64,000 nt of DNA from Clostridia bacterium (GCA_017442155.1 JAFSAU010000038.1:60908-124907), one strand, 5' to 3'. Positions 1 to 7,637 are shown, counted from the first letter of the stretch. The notes: generated from the sequence alone by a model not told the origin. Made by a program: numbers and translations.

Positions 1-34
1 CGACCTCGTTGGTTAATCGACACCTTATAAATCC

Positions 35-65
35 AAACGGCACCCCTTGTGGGTGCCGTTTTTTT
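35..65 (+). terminator. Rho-independent terminator
   Basis: An 11-bp stem (35-45 with 51-61, sequence AAACGGCACCC) with a 5-nt loop is followed by a run of seven T. It probably ends a plus-strand gene lying left of the window. No coding region can be supported between 1 and 34. Confidence 0.8.
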
Positions 66-129
66 GTATAACGAAAACCACGCGATAGTCGAAAATGAGT
101 AAAGCAGCAGAAGATTTATACTGAGCAAA

Positions 130-269
130 GCCTCCCCTTGTGTAAAGGGAGGTGGGTTTGCGCAGCAAACTCGGAGGGATTGTAATAGTTAAAATAAAAT
201 AATGATAAAAATAGAGAAACAATCCCTCAGTCTCACTGCGATCGACAGCTCCCTTTACACAAGGGAGCC
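130..269. repeat. MITE-like palindromic repeat, about 140 bp
   Basis: Two arms (130-183 and 219-269) are imperfect inverted copies. The outer part reads GGCTCCCTTGTGTAAAGGGAG and the inner part AGGGATTGT. They flank a 35-bp A+T-rich centre. Each outer arm also contains its own small hairpin (CTCCCTTTACACAAGGGAG). From memory, elements with this ACAAGGGAG signature are common between genes in gut Clostridia, which is recognition rather than a search result. The minus-strand reading frame across it is a by-product of the repeat. It has no transposase, so it would be non-autonomous. Confidence 0.8.
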
Positions 270-317
270 TGTTTTTCTTCTGAAACTTCAAAAATAAGTC
301 GACTATAACAACCGCTT

Positions 318-412
318 TTGCCTTGCATTATAGTATTATACAACATTCGACATTCTTTTGCTTGAAGTTTTTGATAATGCGGTAGATTTCCAGAGTGCCC
401 CCTGATTTTTTC
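318..412. repeat. Degenerate second copy of the toxin promoter block
   Basis: About 95 bp here are a direct, diverged copy of 748-842. Shared blocks include TTCGACATTCTTTTGC, AATGCGGTAGATTT and the leftward minus-strand TATAAT (plus 335-340). Reading leftward, the start of the would-be transcript still carries AAGGCAAAAGCGGTTGTTAT, close to the direct repeats of the toxin mRNA. The -35 equivalent (AAGCAA) has decayed, and the MITE lies downstream where a toxin frame would be. It looks like the relic of a second toxin-antitoxin unit. I see no coding region between 296 and 505. Confidence 0.65.
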
Positions 413-511
413 GTGCCTTGCCGGAATGTGACCCGGGTTTTCAAAATCTATCTCCGCATGTTCCGGAGAGGTCTTTTTGTAGGAGAAATAGAAAAATTTA
501 AGGAAAAAGTG

Positions 512-540
512 TTGACAAAATACTATTTCGGCTGTATAAT
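512..540 (+). promoter_or_regulatory. Sigma-A promoter of candidate antitoxin RNA
   Basis: Perfect consensus: TTGACA at 512-517, a 17-bp spacer and TATAAT at 535-540. No open reading frame with a ribosome-binding site follows. The expected start (about 547) opens an RNA of about 90 nt that ends at the hairpin 593-626, so the promoter appears to serve a small RNA. Confidence 0.85.
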
Positions 541-546
541 GAATAT

Positions 547-636
547 AGAAAAGGCAAGACCAAGCGGTTATGCCAAGATGGTTTTATCAGAGGATAGCCC
601 CAATCATTAGCAGGGTGGGGGCTATCTTACTTTTTC
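547..636 (+). ncRNA. Candidate antisense antitoxin RNA (RNA II-like)
   Basis: The predicted transcript runs from the consensus promoter at 512-540 to a terminator: stem 593-601/618-626 (GATAGCCCC) followed by TTACTTTTT. Its 3' end is complementary to the last codons of the minus-strand peptide gene. Its 5' end carries AAGGCAAGAC (551-560) and GCGGTTATG (564-572), both of which also occur in the 5' leader of the opposing mRNA (748-757 and 721-729, minus strand). Convergent RNAs that share direct repeats and a terminator region are the layout of the par/fst locus of plasmid pAD1. The function is inferred; no homology search was possible. Confidence 0.6.
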
Positions 637-696
637 AGTAAAAACTATTAGGAACACAGTGACCAAGAACAAGGTTCTGAGTATGTATTTCATCAT
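622..696 (-). CDS. Candidate type I toxin, 24-aa hydrophobic peptide
   Basis: The peptide MMKYILRTLFLVTVFLIVFT plus EKVR has a short basic head, one predicted membrane-spanning stretch (residues 4-20) and a charged tail, as in small type I toxins. Translation signals are strong: AGGGGGGTGA lies 4 nt from the first ATG (694-696) and 7 nt from the second (691-693), which may be the true start (23 aa). That Shine-Dalgarno sequence sits in a hairpin (700-721). A minus-strand promoter (763-791) lies 67 bp upstream and an antisense RNA converges on the 3' end. It lacks an obvious PxxG of Fst, so it may be a new family or Ldr-like. It is too short for routine gene callers. Confidence 0.6.
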   Translation of the reverse strand: MMKYILRTLFLVTVFLIVFTEKVR

Positions 697-699
697 AGC

Positions 700-721
700 G
701 TCACCCCCCTTCGGGTGTGAC
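700..721 (-). promoter_or_regulatory. Hairpin sequestering the toxin ribosome-binding site
   Basis: On the minus strand GTCACACCC pairs with GGGGGTGAC (one A-G mismatch) around a GAAG loop. The right arm is the Shine-Dalgarno sequence of the 24-codon frame. Such 5' stem-loops delay translation of fst-type toxins until the antisense RNA can act. Here this is inferred from the fold only. Confidence 0.55.
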
Positions 722-747
722 ATAACCGCCCAAGCCTGACGCTTTTT

Positions 748-842
748 GTCTTGCCTTATACTATTATACACCTTTCGACATTCTTTTGCAAGCAGTTTTT
801 GAAAATGCGGTAGATTTTCAGAGAGAACCCTAATTTTTGCGA
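748..842. repeat. Toxin promoter block (intact copy of direct repeat)
   Basis: This is the partner of 318-412. It holds the intact leftward promoter and, in the spacer, TTCGACA (774-780), the reverse complement of the Spo0A-box core TGTCGAA. The same heptamer is kept in the degenerate copy at 346-352. Confidence 0.65.
763..791 (-). promoter_or_regulatory. Sigma-A promoter of candidate toxin mRNA
   Basis: On the minus strand TTGCAA (786-791) and TATAAT (763-768) are 17 bp apart, with TG directly before the -10 hexamer. The start would fall near 756. The leader begins with AAGGCAAGAC and GCGGTTATG, which recur in the opposing RNA. Confidence 0.75.
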
Positions 843-904
843 GGTGCGCTCATGAGCATCTCCGATGTAATGCAAAGGAATTTTGATTTTTCACATAAAA
901 ACAC

Positions 905-933
905 TTGAATCCTTTTACAATATGTTGTATAAT
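905..933 (+). promoter_or_regulatory. Promoter of iscS-iscU-cupin operon
   Basis: TTGAAT at 905-910, a 17-bp spacer and TATAAT at 928-933, 25 bp before the iscS start codon. No IscR-type site could be recognised. Confidence 0.75.
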
Positions 934-957
934 GGTATATTGGAAAGGAATGATAGT

Positions 958-2127
958 ATGATTTATTTTGACAACGCAGCCACCACGGCAGTGACGCCTG
1001 CCGTCCGGGATGCGATGCTTCCATATTTTACCGAGTACTTCGGAAATCCTTCCTCCATTTTTTATTCGCTTGGCGCAGAAGCCCGGAAGGGCATGGAGGA
1101 AGCCCGTGCCACAGTGGCAGAAATTTTAGGGTGCAGTCCCAGGGAAATTTTTTTTACCGCCTCCGGCAGTGAGGCAGATAACTGGGCGATTCGGGGTGCG
1201 GCCTTAAAAAGCGGAAAAAAACATATCATTACATCAGCGATTGAACACCATGCTGTGATTCACACCTGCGAATTTCTGGAAAAGCAGGGCTGGCGTGTAA
1301 CGTACCTGCCTGTCGATGCGGACGGGCTTGTTTCACCGGCAGACCTGGAGGCGGCCATCTGCGACGATACGGCCCTCGTTTCCATTATGTATGCCAACAA
1401 CGAAATCGGCACAATCCAGCCTATCCGGGAGCTTTGCGAAATTGCACATAAAAAAGGCGTTCTCTTTCATACGGACGCTGTGCAGGCTGTGGGAACTGTG
1501 CCGGTGAACGTAGCCGACCTCTGTGTGGATATGCTCAGTCTGTCTGCACATAAATTCCACGGACCGAAGGGAATCGGTGCGCTGTATATCAAAAAGGGTG
1601 TCCGCATTGAGCGGCTGATTCACGGTGGTGCCCAGGAAAGGGGAATGCGCGCCGGAACGGAAAATACGGCTTATATTGCCGGACTTGCAAAGGCACTTTC
1701 CGATGCCACGGAAAAAATGGAAGAAAAATCGGAATATGTCAGAAAATTACGGGACAAGCTGACAGCGGGCGTACTGGCCGCCGTGCCCCATGCCCGTCTC
1801 AACGGACATGCAGAGAAAAGACTGCCGGGGAATGCAAACTTTTCCTTCCGGTTTATTGAAGGAGAGGGGCTCCTTCTGCATCTGGCACTGGCCGGATTTG
1901 CCGTTTCCAGCGGCTCGGCCTGTGCATCGGCCTCGCTGGACCCGTCCCATGTGCTCCTGGCGATTGGTCTGCCCCATGAGATTGCCCACGGGTCGCTCCG
2001 GGTCAGCCTGTCGGCCGACAATACAGAGGAAGAGGTGGACGCATTTCTGGCCGTACTGCCGCCGATTGTGGAACGGCTTCGCCAGATGTCGCCGCTTTAC
2101 GAGGAATTTTTAAAGGGGGAAAATTAA
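958..2127 (+). CDS. iscS: Cysteine desulfurase (IscS/NifS family)
   Basis: 389 aa, normal length for a class I cysteine desulfurase. This PLP enzyme takes sulfur from cysteine as a persulfide for Fe-S cluster assembly. Visible motifs are the N-terminal YFDNAATT, the PLP-lysine region SAHKFHGPKG (about residue 200) and the active-site cysteine in SSGSACASASLDPSH (about residue 325). I chose the ATG at 958 because GGAAAGG precedes it by 9 bp and the protein then starts MIYFDNAATT as in homologues; an upstream in-frame start at 883 lies before the promoter. iscU follows directly. The many Fe-S proteins downstream make a housekeeping Fe-S role natural, though tRNA thiolation is also possible. Confidence 0.95.
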   Translation: MIYFDNAATTAVTPAVRDAMLPYFTEYFGNPSSIFYSLGAEARKGMEEARATVAEILGCSPREIFFTASGSEADNWAIRGAALKSGKKHIITSAIEHHAVIHTCEFLEKQGWRVTYLPVDADGLVSPADLEAAICDDTALVSIMYANNEIGTIQPIRELCEIAHKKGVLFHTDAVQAVGTVPVNVADLCVDMLSLSAHKFHGPKGIGALYIKKGVRIERLIHGGAQERGMRAGTENTAYIAGLAKALSDATEKMEEKSEYVRKLRDKLTAGVLAAVPHARLNGHAEKRLPGNANFSFRFIEGEGLLLHLALAGFAVSSGSACASASLDPSHVLLAIGLPHEIAHGSLRVSLSADNTEEEVDAFLAVLPPIVERLRQMSPLYEEFLKGEN

Positions 2128-2565
2128 ATGTATACAGAAAAAGTAATGGACCATTTTCAGAATCCGCGGAATGTGGGCGAAATTGAAGATGCCAATGCCG
2201 TAGGCACAGTAGGCAACGCTAAGTGCGGCGACATCATGAAAATTTATATGAAGATTGACGAAAACCAGGTAATTTCCGATATCAAATTTAAAACCTTCGG
2301 CTGTGGCGCGGCCATTGCCACCAGCAGTATGGCGACGGAGCTTGTCAAGGGCAAAACCGTGGAGGAGGCTCTGCAGATTACAAACCGTGCGGTTGTGGAG
2401 GCACTGGAGGGTCTGCCGCCGGAAAAACTGCACTGCTCAGTGCTTGCCGAGGAAGCGATTCATGCCGCCATTGAGGACTATTGTAAGCGTACAGGCCTTA
2501 GCTTTGAAGGCTGTAAGAAGTGCGACGGGTGCTGCGGCAGCTGTCACGGGCACGAGGAGGAATAG
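2128..2565 (+). CDS. iscU: Fe-S cluster scaffold protein IscU/NifU-like
   Basis: 145 aa. It assembles [2Fe-2S] and [4Fe-4S] clusters from the sulfur supplied by the adjacent desulfurase. The three conserved cluster cysteines are seen in NAKCGD (about 33), FGCGAAIA (about 59) and KLHCSVLAEEAI (about 102). Its ATG directly follows the iscS stop codon, so the two are translationally coupled. Beyond the usual IscU core there is a cysteine-rich tail (CKKCDGCCGSCHGH, residues about 129-142), a feature I know from clostridial IscU proteins; its role is not clear to me. Confidence 0.95.
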   Translation: MYTEKVMDHFQNPRNVGEIEDANAVGTVGNAKCGDIMKIYMKIDENQVISDIKFKTFGCGAAIATSSMATELVKGKTVEEALQITNRAVVEALEGLPPEKLHCSVLAEEAIHAAIEDYCKRTGLSFEGCKKCDGCCGSCHGHEEE

Positions 2566-2567
2566 AA

Positions 2568-2918
2568 ATGGATGGTCTGGAGATTCTGGAGTATACCGGC
2601 CCTGACTACCGCCCGGTACTGGATTTTGGCGCGTGGCGCGTGGCGTACCTGAACTTTTCCGACCGTTTTGACCCCGAAAAGGCGGACACGCTGGAGCGGC
2701 ATATGGAAACGGATGAGGTTTTCGTTCTTCTGGAAGGGGAGGCCACGCTTCTGATTGGCGAAACCGGTGCACCCTGCCCGATGGAAAAATTTAAGACCTA
2801 CAATGTAAAAAAGGGTACCTGGCATGGGATTCTCGCCAGCCGCGACGCGCATGTTCTCATTGTGGAAAATGCGGATACGGGGGATGAGAATACTGAGTTT
2901 ATGCCGTATATAAAATAA
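2568..2918 (+). CDS. Small single-domain cupin protein
   Basis: 116 aa; starts at the ATG after GAGGAGG (2555-2561), 2 bp past the iscU stop. The sequence suggests one cupin barrel: the region around HMETDEVFVLLEGEATLLIG matches cupin motif 1 and VKKGTWHGILA matches motif 2, with histidines (about 45 and 84) that could bind metal. No enzymatic activity can be assigned. Being third in the isc operon, it may be a small metal or sulfur-carrier helper, but that is inference. Ends 13 bp before a terminator. Confidence 0.8.
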   Translation: MDGLEILEYTGPDYRPVLDFGAWRVAYLNFSDRFDPEKADTLERHMETDEVFVLLEGEATLLIGETGAPCPMEKFKTYNVKKGTWHGILASRDAHVLIVENADTGDENTEFMPYIK

Positions 2919-2930
2919 TATGTAAACGGA

Positions 2931-2963
2931 AACTGCTTCACACTGTGCGTGAGGCAGTTTTTT
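2931..2963 (+). terminator. Terminator between convergent isc and comEC operons
   Basis: Stem AAACTGCTTCAC/GTGAGGCAGTTT with a short loop, then seven T. The opposite strand gives a stem with only a weak T-run, so it serves mainly the plus-strand operon. Confidence 0.8.
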
Positions 2964-5224
2964 TACGGCCAAAGTGTTTCGATTTTGCGGCGTCCATCCG
3001 GGAAAATACGGATTCGCACAGTGCCCTGCGTATCGGTACGATAAACGGGGATTTCTCGGGATGCAAGGGCAGTCAGAACAGAATCGGCCGGATAACCATG
3101 TTGATTTTCAATGCAGGAAATAACGGCGGCACCGGGGCTTACGGCATCCCAGAATTCCGGAAGACCGGATGTGTCTGCTCCGTGGTGCGGGACCTTTACA
3201 ATATCGCAGTCGATATCCGCGCCTCGGTACACAAGCCGTCGTTCCCCGTTTTTATCAATATTCCCGGTGAAAAGCACACGGCCGCCCGGCGCGTCCAGCC
3301 GGTAGACAAGACCGTTATTTTCTTCGTTGCCGTTCGCTACGCTGAAGGCAGAAACGGTGAGTGCGGAAAGGGAAACCGTATCGCCGTCGCCGAGATAGCG
3401 GACCCGGGTTTGGGTTTCCAGCGCATATGCGGCAAGGGACGGGGCTGTTTTTTTATCAGGCACGGCCGGAAGATACAGCCGGTCGATACAGTTGTTTTCC
3501 ATAAGGGTCAGAAAACCGGCGGCGTGGTCGGTGTGGTAATGGGTCAGAAATGCGGCGTCAATTTTGGAGATACCTTCCTGCCGGAGATAGGGGAGGACGG
3601 TGGTATTGCCACCGCTGTCAAACAGCATGGTACGGCCCTCCAGCTGTACCAGTGCACAATCACCGTTGCCTACGCTCAAAAACGTGACAAGGGCCGACTT
3701 CCGGTCCCGGAGAACACTCGCCGCTTCGACGGTAAAAAGAGCCAGCACAAGGCAGAAAATCCACCCGGCACGGCGAAGCCACTTTTCCGTAAGTGCGTAC
3801 AGACCTATGAGGGCGGCCAGACAGCCGCAAAGAGCAGCCGGACCGGGCTGGCGCAGGCCCACAGTGGCAAAGGGGAGACGGGCAAAAAGTGCCGCGACCC
3901 ATAAAATATAGCGCAGCGCAAGGTCGAGACAGAAAAAGAGGGCATCGGAAAAATAGGGGATACCGGCGGTGACGGCGGCCAGAAAGCCGGCGATCATCAG
4001 GAAGGAAAGAAGGGGGCAGACAAGGAGATTCGCCAGAACGCCCACGAGGGATACAAAGCCGAAATGGTATGCACCCAGCGGTGCAAACCCCACAAAGGCG
4101 GAGAGGGAGACGGCGATGCCGGCACGCAGAAAGCCGGGCAGAAAAGAAAGATAAGCGGAAAATTTACTGAAGAACAGCAGAATTCCCAGTGTAGAAGCGC
4201 AGGAAAGCTGAAAGCCGATGTCAAATAGCATTCCGGGATTTATAATGCAGAGCGAGAACGCCGCAAAGGCGAGGGCAGTAAGACTGTCGCTGTCCCGCCG
4301 GAAAAAGCCGGCAAGAAAGACAAGGGAGAGCATCAGTGCCGCCCGGAGCACCGAGGCAGAGGCCCCTGTGAACAGCACGAAAAACCAGATAAACAGCAAA
4401 TAGCAGAGGATGGAAAAAAGACGGCGACGAATTTTTAAAAGGCCAAAGAGTGCCATGACGGCACCGACAATAATTTGCAGGTGGAGTCCCGAAACGGCCA
4501 CCACGTGGGAAAGCCCGGCTTTTTGCAGATTTTCGCTGGTTTCGGCGTAGAGCAGGCTTTTGTCCCCGGTCAGAAGTGCACGGAGAAAGCCCTCGGATGC
4601 TTCGCTGAGCCGGCCGGAAATTGCAGCCTGGATGTGGGTGCGAAGGGCATAGGCCGCATCACCGGGGCGGAGGAGAGAAAAATTGTGGCCCGTCACGGTC
4701 AGCTGCCCGTCCTCCGGGTAGAGAAAGGCGTAAATATCTTTGCCCATGCAGTAGTGCCGGTAGTCCGTTTCACCGAAATTACGGGGTTTCTCCGGCACAG
4801 AGGCGATGGCAGTGAGGGAGACAGTGTCACCGTAGGAAAATGCATTTTCGCTCTCCGGGTACACATACACGTCAACAGCTTCATAAGAGAAAGCTTCCCC
4901 CTGTACACTGCCCTTGACCAATAGCCGCAGCCGGTCTGTTTCCCGGATGTCCGTAATCCGGCCCCGGACAGTGATCTCCTGACCGCTGATGGCCGTGATT
5001 TTGGCATTGTACCGGGTGAAATGAAGAGAAAAACAGAAAAAGCCGATGACCATGCCTGCCATGGCCATCAGCAAAACCTTTCGGAAGCCATATTTGTGAA
5101 GGAACAAGCCGCCCATAAGGAACGCGGTGACAGCTATCGCCGCCGGGAGATAATATTTGGCCGCCGCCAGCCCGATGCCGGCTAAAAAAGCGGCAGTAAA
5201 CCAGAAAAAATAGCGATTTTTCAT
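2963..5224 (-). CDS. comEC: ComEC/Rec2 DNA-uptake channel protein
   Basis: 753 aa, full length for the family. ComEC forms the inner-membrane channel that takes in single-stranded DNA during transformation. N-terminal membrane segments (residues about 5-70) flank an OB-like soluble part. The central competence domain (about 210-480) has many hydrophobic helices and the motif AVSGLHLQIIVG. The C-terminal metallo-beta-lactamase-like domain starts about 505 and contains THYHTDHAAG and KVPHHGADTSG. Its ATG overlaps the stop of the patatin gene by 4 bp (ATGA), so the two are co-translated. No comEA lies beside it. Confidence is high for the family; competence of this organism is not implied. Confidence 0.95.
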   Translation of the reverse strand: MKNRYFFWFTAAFLAGIGLAAAKYYLPAAIAVTAFLMGGLFLHKYGFRKVLLMAMAGMVIGFFCFSLHFTRYNAKITAISGQEITVRGRITDIRETDRLRLLVKGSVQGEAFSYEAVDVYVYPESENAFSYGDTVSLTAIASVPEKPRNFGETDYRHYCMGKDIYAFLYPEDGQLTVTGHNFSLLRPGDAAYALRTHIQAAISGRLSEASEGFLRALLTGDKSLLYAETSENLQKAGLSHVVAVSGLHLQIIVGAVMALFGLLKIRRRLFSILCYLLFIWFFVLFTGASASVLRAALMLSLVFLAGFFRRDSDSLTALAFAAFSLCIINPGMLFDIGFQLSCASTLGILLFFSKFSAYLSFLPGFLRAGIAVSLSAFVGFAPLGAYHFGFVSLVGVLANLLVCPLLSFLMIAGFLAAVTAGIPYFSDALFFCLDLALRYILWVAALFARLPFATVGLRQPGPAALCGCLAALIGLYALTEKWLRRAGWIFCLVLALFTVEAASVLRDRKSALVTFLSVGNGDCALVQLEGRTMLFDSGGNTTVLPYLRQEGISKIDAAFLTHYHTDHAAGFLTLMENNCIDRLYLPAVPDKKTAPSLAAYALETQTRVRYLGDGDTVSLSALTVSAFSVANGNEENNGLVYRLDAPGGRVLFTGNIDKNGERRLVYRGADIDCDIVKVPHHGADTSGLPEFWDAVSPGAAVISCIENQHGYPADSVLTALASREIPVYRTDTQGTVRIRIFPDGRRKIETLWP

Positions 5225-6072
5225 TGGATTTCCAGATAGGCCTTTAATTCCCCCAGCCGCCGCTCCGCTGTGCGCCTTCCCTCCAGGTAGACTTTGTGCA
5301 GTTTTTCCGGGTCCTTCTCCATATGCCCCACATCCAGCGACTCGGCGGGACGAAAGACAAAGGCCGCGCCTTTTTCCTCCTGCCTGCGGATGTATTGCAC
5401 CGTTTCGTTATACATAGCCGGGCGTCCGGAGAGAGCCTCGGTGAGACCGGGAAAACGGCGGACAAAATGCCGGAGAAGCCGGGTGGAGCGATGCGCCGGC
5501 TTGCGGTAGCTGTCAGGCTGTGTCAATACAACCACATTTTTGTCATATCCAATTCCCTCGAAAAACCGGAGGGGAATAGAATCAGCCAGTGCACCGTCCA
5601 GGAAAAAGCGTCCGTCAATTTTTACGGGTCTTGACACGAAGGGCATGGAAGCGGAGGCGCGGAGCCACAAAAGGTCCTCTCCGTTGCCCCGGTCGATGCG
5701 GCGGTACACAGCTTTCCCGGTTTCGGCGTCCGTGCAGACAGCATAGAAAACTACGGGATTTTCCCGGTATGTTTTTATATCAAAGATATCCAGCGTTTCA
5801 GGTAATTCCCGGTAACAAAAATCGGCACCGTACAAATTACCGGTCCGAAGGAGAGACCGGATACTGCAATACCGCTTATCCTGGCAGTATTTCATGTTAT
5901 AGCGGACAACCCGGCCGATTTGCTTTGATTTGTAGTTGCAACCGAAAACAGCACCGGCCGAAACGCCCACGATGCCGTCATATACGATGCCGTTTTCCAT
6001 CATGACATCCAGAATACCCGCTGTAAATAAGCCGCGCATGGCACCGCCTTCCAAGATAAGACCCTTTCGCAT
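5221..6072 (-). CDS. Patatin-like phospholipase
   Basis: 283 aa. A predicted cytosolic serine lipase/acyl hydrolase with a Ser-Asp dyad. The oxyanion loop EGGAMRGLFTAG is at residues 8-19, the nucleophile elbow GVSAG at about 37-41, and the catalytic Asp in FLDGALADSIP at about 157. Matches the bacterial YjjU/RssA-like group in length. Start supported by AAGGAGG 8 bp upstream. First gene of a two-gene minus-strand operon with comEC; the pairing gives no clear functional link. The lipid substrate cannot be deduced. Confidence 0.93.
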   Translation of the reverse strand: MRKGLILEGGAMRGLFTAGILDVMMENGIVYDGIVGVSAGAVFGCNYKSKQIGRVVRYNMKYCQDKRYCSIRSLLRTGNLYGADFCYRELPETLDIFDIKTYRENPVVFYAVCTDAETGKAVYRRIDRGNGEDLLWLRASASMPFVSRPVKIDGRFFLDGALADSIPLRFFEGIGYDKNVVVLTQPDSYRKPAHRSTRLLRHFVRRFPGLTEALSGRPAMYNETVQYIRRQEEKGAAFVFRPAESLDVGHMEKDPEKLHKVYLEGRRTAERRLGELKAYLEIQ

Positions 6073-6096
6073 GTCGGTTCCTCCTTTTTTCTTATC

Positions 6097-6125
6097 AGTA
6101 TAGCATAAAAGCGTTAGTTTGTCAC
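6097..6125 (-). promoter_or_regulatory. Promoter of patatin-comEC operon
   Basis: Minus-strand GTGACA (6120-6125), 17-bp spacer and TATACT (6097-6102), 24 bp before the start codon. Confidence 0.7.
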
Positions 6126-6154
6126 CAGTTTTTAGAAAAAATTATTTTAGGGAT

Positions 6155-6183
6155 TGCAAAATGCGGAAAGTTATGGCATAATA
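6155..6183 (+). promoter_or_regulatory. Promoter of the NSS transporter gene
   Basis: TTGCAA at 6155-6160, 17-bp spacer, CATAAT at 6178-6183. It leaves an untranslated leader of roughly 95 nt. Confidence 0.6.
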
Positions 6184-6195
6184 GTGTAAGGGTTT

Positions 6196-6258
6196 TAGTG
6201 CAGTAAGACTTGAACCCGATATGGTTTAAAAACATAAATTTATCATAATACTGCACTA
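6196..6258 (+). promoter_or_regulatory. Leader hairpin upstream of NSS transporter
   Basis: TAGTGCAGTA (6196-6205) pairs exactly with TACTGCACTA (6249-6258), closing a 43-nt loop inside the leader of the transporter mRNA. No T-run follows immediately and I recognise no known riboswitch class. It may be an mRNA-stability or translation-control element. Confidence 0.45.
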
Positions 6259-6284
6259 CCCCGTGATTTTTTGGAGGTTTTATA

Positions 6285-7637
6285 ATGAGCAACGAAAGAA
6301 GTAGTTTTACCGGTAAAATCGGATTTGTTCTGGCAGCTGCAGGTTCGGCAGTGGGGTTGGGGAATATCTGGCGTTTCCCCTATTTGGCGGCAAAATACGG
6401 CGGCGGGATATTTCTTTTTGTATATCTGATTTTATCTGTTACCTTTGGCTTTGCTTTGATGGTGACGGAAATTGCAATCGGACGAAAGACGGGTCTGAGT
6501 GCGATTGGTGCTTACAAAAAGCTGAACAGTAAATTTTCATTTATCGGCTGGCTCGGGGCTTTGATTCCCATGATTATTCTGCCGTATTATTCCGTCATCG
6601 GTGGCTGGGTCACAAAATATCTGTTTACGTTTATTGCAGGACCCGAGGCGGCGATGACGGGCGGAATGACGTTTTTCGGCAATTTTATTGCCCAGCCTGC
6701 AGAACCGCTTGCGTGGTTTCTGATTTTTCTTGGCATTACGGCAGCCGTTGTATTTCTGGGTGTGGAAAAGGGCGTTGAAAAAGTCAGCAAAATCATGATG
6801 CCCATTCTCATATTCCTGTCCGGTGTCATTGCTGTTTATTCCATGTGTCTGCCGGGTGCATGGGAGGGCGTCCTCTATTACATAACTCCTGATTTTTCAA
6901 AATTTTCTATCCGGCTTGTTCTGGGGGCGATGGGACAACTGTTTTACTCCATGTCCCTTGCTATGGGAATTATGATTACATACGGTTCATATATGAAAAA
7001 GGATGTAAATATTGAAAGCTCTGTTCATCAGATAGAAATTTTCGATACCGGCATTGCATTTTTAGCCGGTCTTATGATTGTGCCGGCCACATATGTGTTT
7101 TCGGGCGGCGGTAATATTGATAAAGGCCCCGGCCTCATGTTCGGCACCCTTCCCCAGGTGTTTGAAGGGATGTTCGGGGGGCAGTTTATCGGGGCACTCT
7201 TTTTCCTGCTTGTCCTTTTTGCGGCACTGACCTCCTCCATTTCTCTGATGGAAACGGTGGTATCCATTGTGCAGGATAAACTGCACTGGAAGCGTTCGAC
7301 AAGCTGCCTGGTCGTTTTCCTCGGTGCACTTCTTTTGGGTGTGCCCTCTTCGCTCGGTAACGGACTCTGGAGCAGTGTGAAGCTTCTGGGCATGGACATT
7401 CTTTCCTTCTTTGACTTTCTTTCCAACAGTGTAATGATGCCGACGGTGGCACTGATGACCTGCGTTTTTGTCGGCTATGTGCTAAAGCCTAAGGCTTTGA
7501 TTGAGGAAGTGGAGCTTTCGTCCCGTTTCCGCGGCAAAAAGCTTTTTACCGTTATTGTAAAATATATTGCACCCATTTTTATTCTTCTGATTCTGGTTTC
7601 TTCTGTACTGGATGCACTGAAGATTGTTACCATCTGA
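6285..7637 (+). CDS. Sodium-dependent neurotransmitter:Na+ symporter (NSS) family transporter
   Basis: 450 aa membrane protein, length typical of bacterial NSS members. It should import an amino acid or related amine with Na+. The first helix carries the family signature GSAVGLGNIWRFPYLAAKYGG (residues about 18-38), where the Na+ and substrate sites lie. About eleven hydrophobic segments follow, including SFFDFLSNSVMMPTVALMT near the end. GGAGG lies 8 bp before the ATG. It is transcribed alone with its own leader hairpin and terminator. Many bacterial members carry tryptophan, tyrosine or branched-chain amino acids; the substrate here is unknown. Confidence 0.95.
   Translation: MSNERSSFTGKIGFVLAAAGSAVGLGNIWRFPYLAAKYGGGIFLFVYLILSVTFGFALMVTEIAIGRKTGLSAIGAYKKLNSKFSFIGWLGALIPMIILPYYSVIGGWVTKYLFTFIAGPEAAMTGGMTFFGNFIAQPAEPLAWFLIFLGITAAVVFLGVEKGVEKVSKIMMPILIFLSGVIAVYSMCLPGAWEGVLYYITPDFSKFSIRLVLGAMGQLFYSMSLAMGIMITYGSYMKKDVNIESSVHQIEIFDTGIAFLAGLMIVPATYVFSGGGNIDKGPGLMFGTLPQVFEGMFGGQFIGALFFLLVLFAALTSSISLMETVVSIVQDKLHWKRSTSCLVVFLGALLLGVPSSLGNGLWSSVKLLGMDILSFFDFLSNSVMMPTVALMTCVFVGYVLKPKALIEEVELSSRFRGKKLFTVIVKYIAPIFILLILVSSVLDALKIVTI

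Noticed and set aside
25..291. 88-codon minus-strand frame
   Set aside because: It runs through the palindromic MITE-like repeat and a terminator; no ribosome-binding site or domain.
2945..3904. 319-codon plus-strand frame antisense to comEC
   Set aside because: Lies wholly opposite a clear comEC gene, shows no motif or RBS, and follows a terminator.
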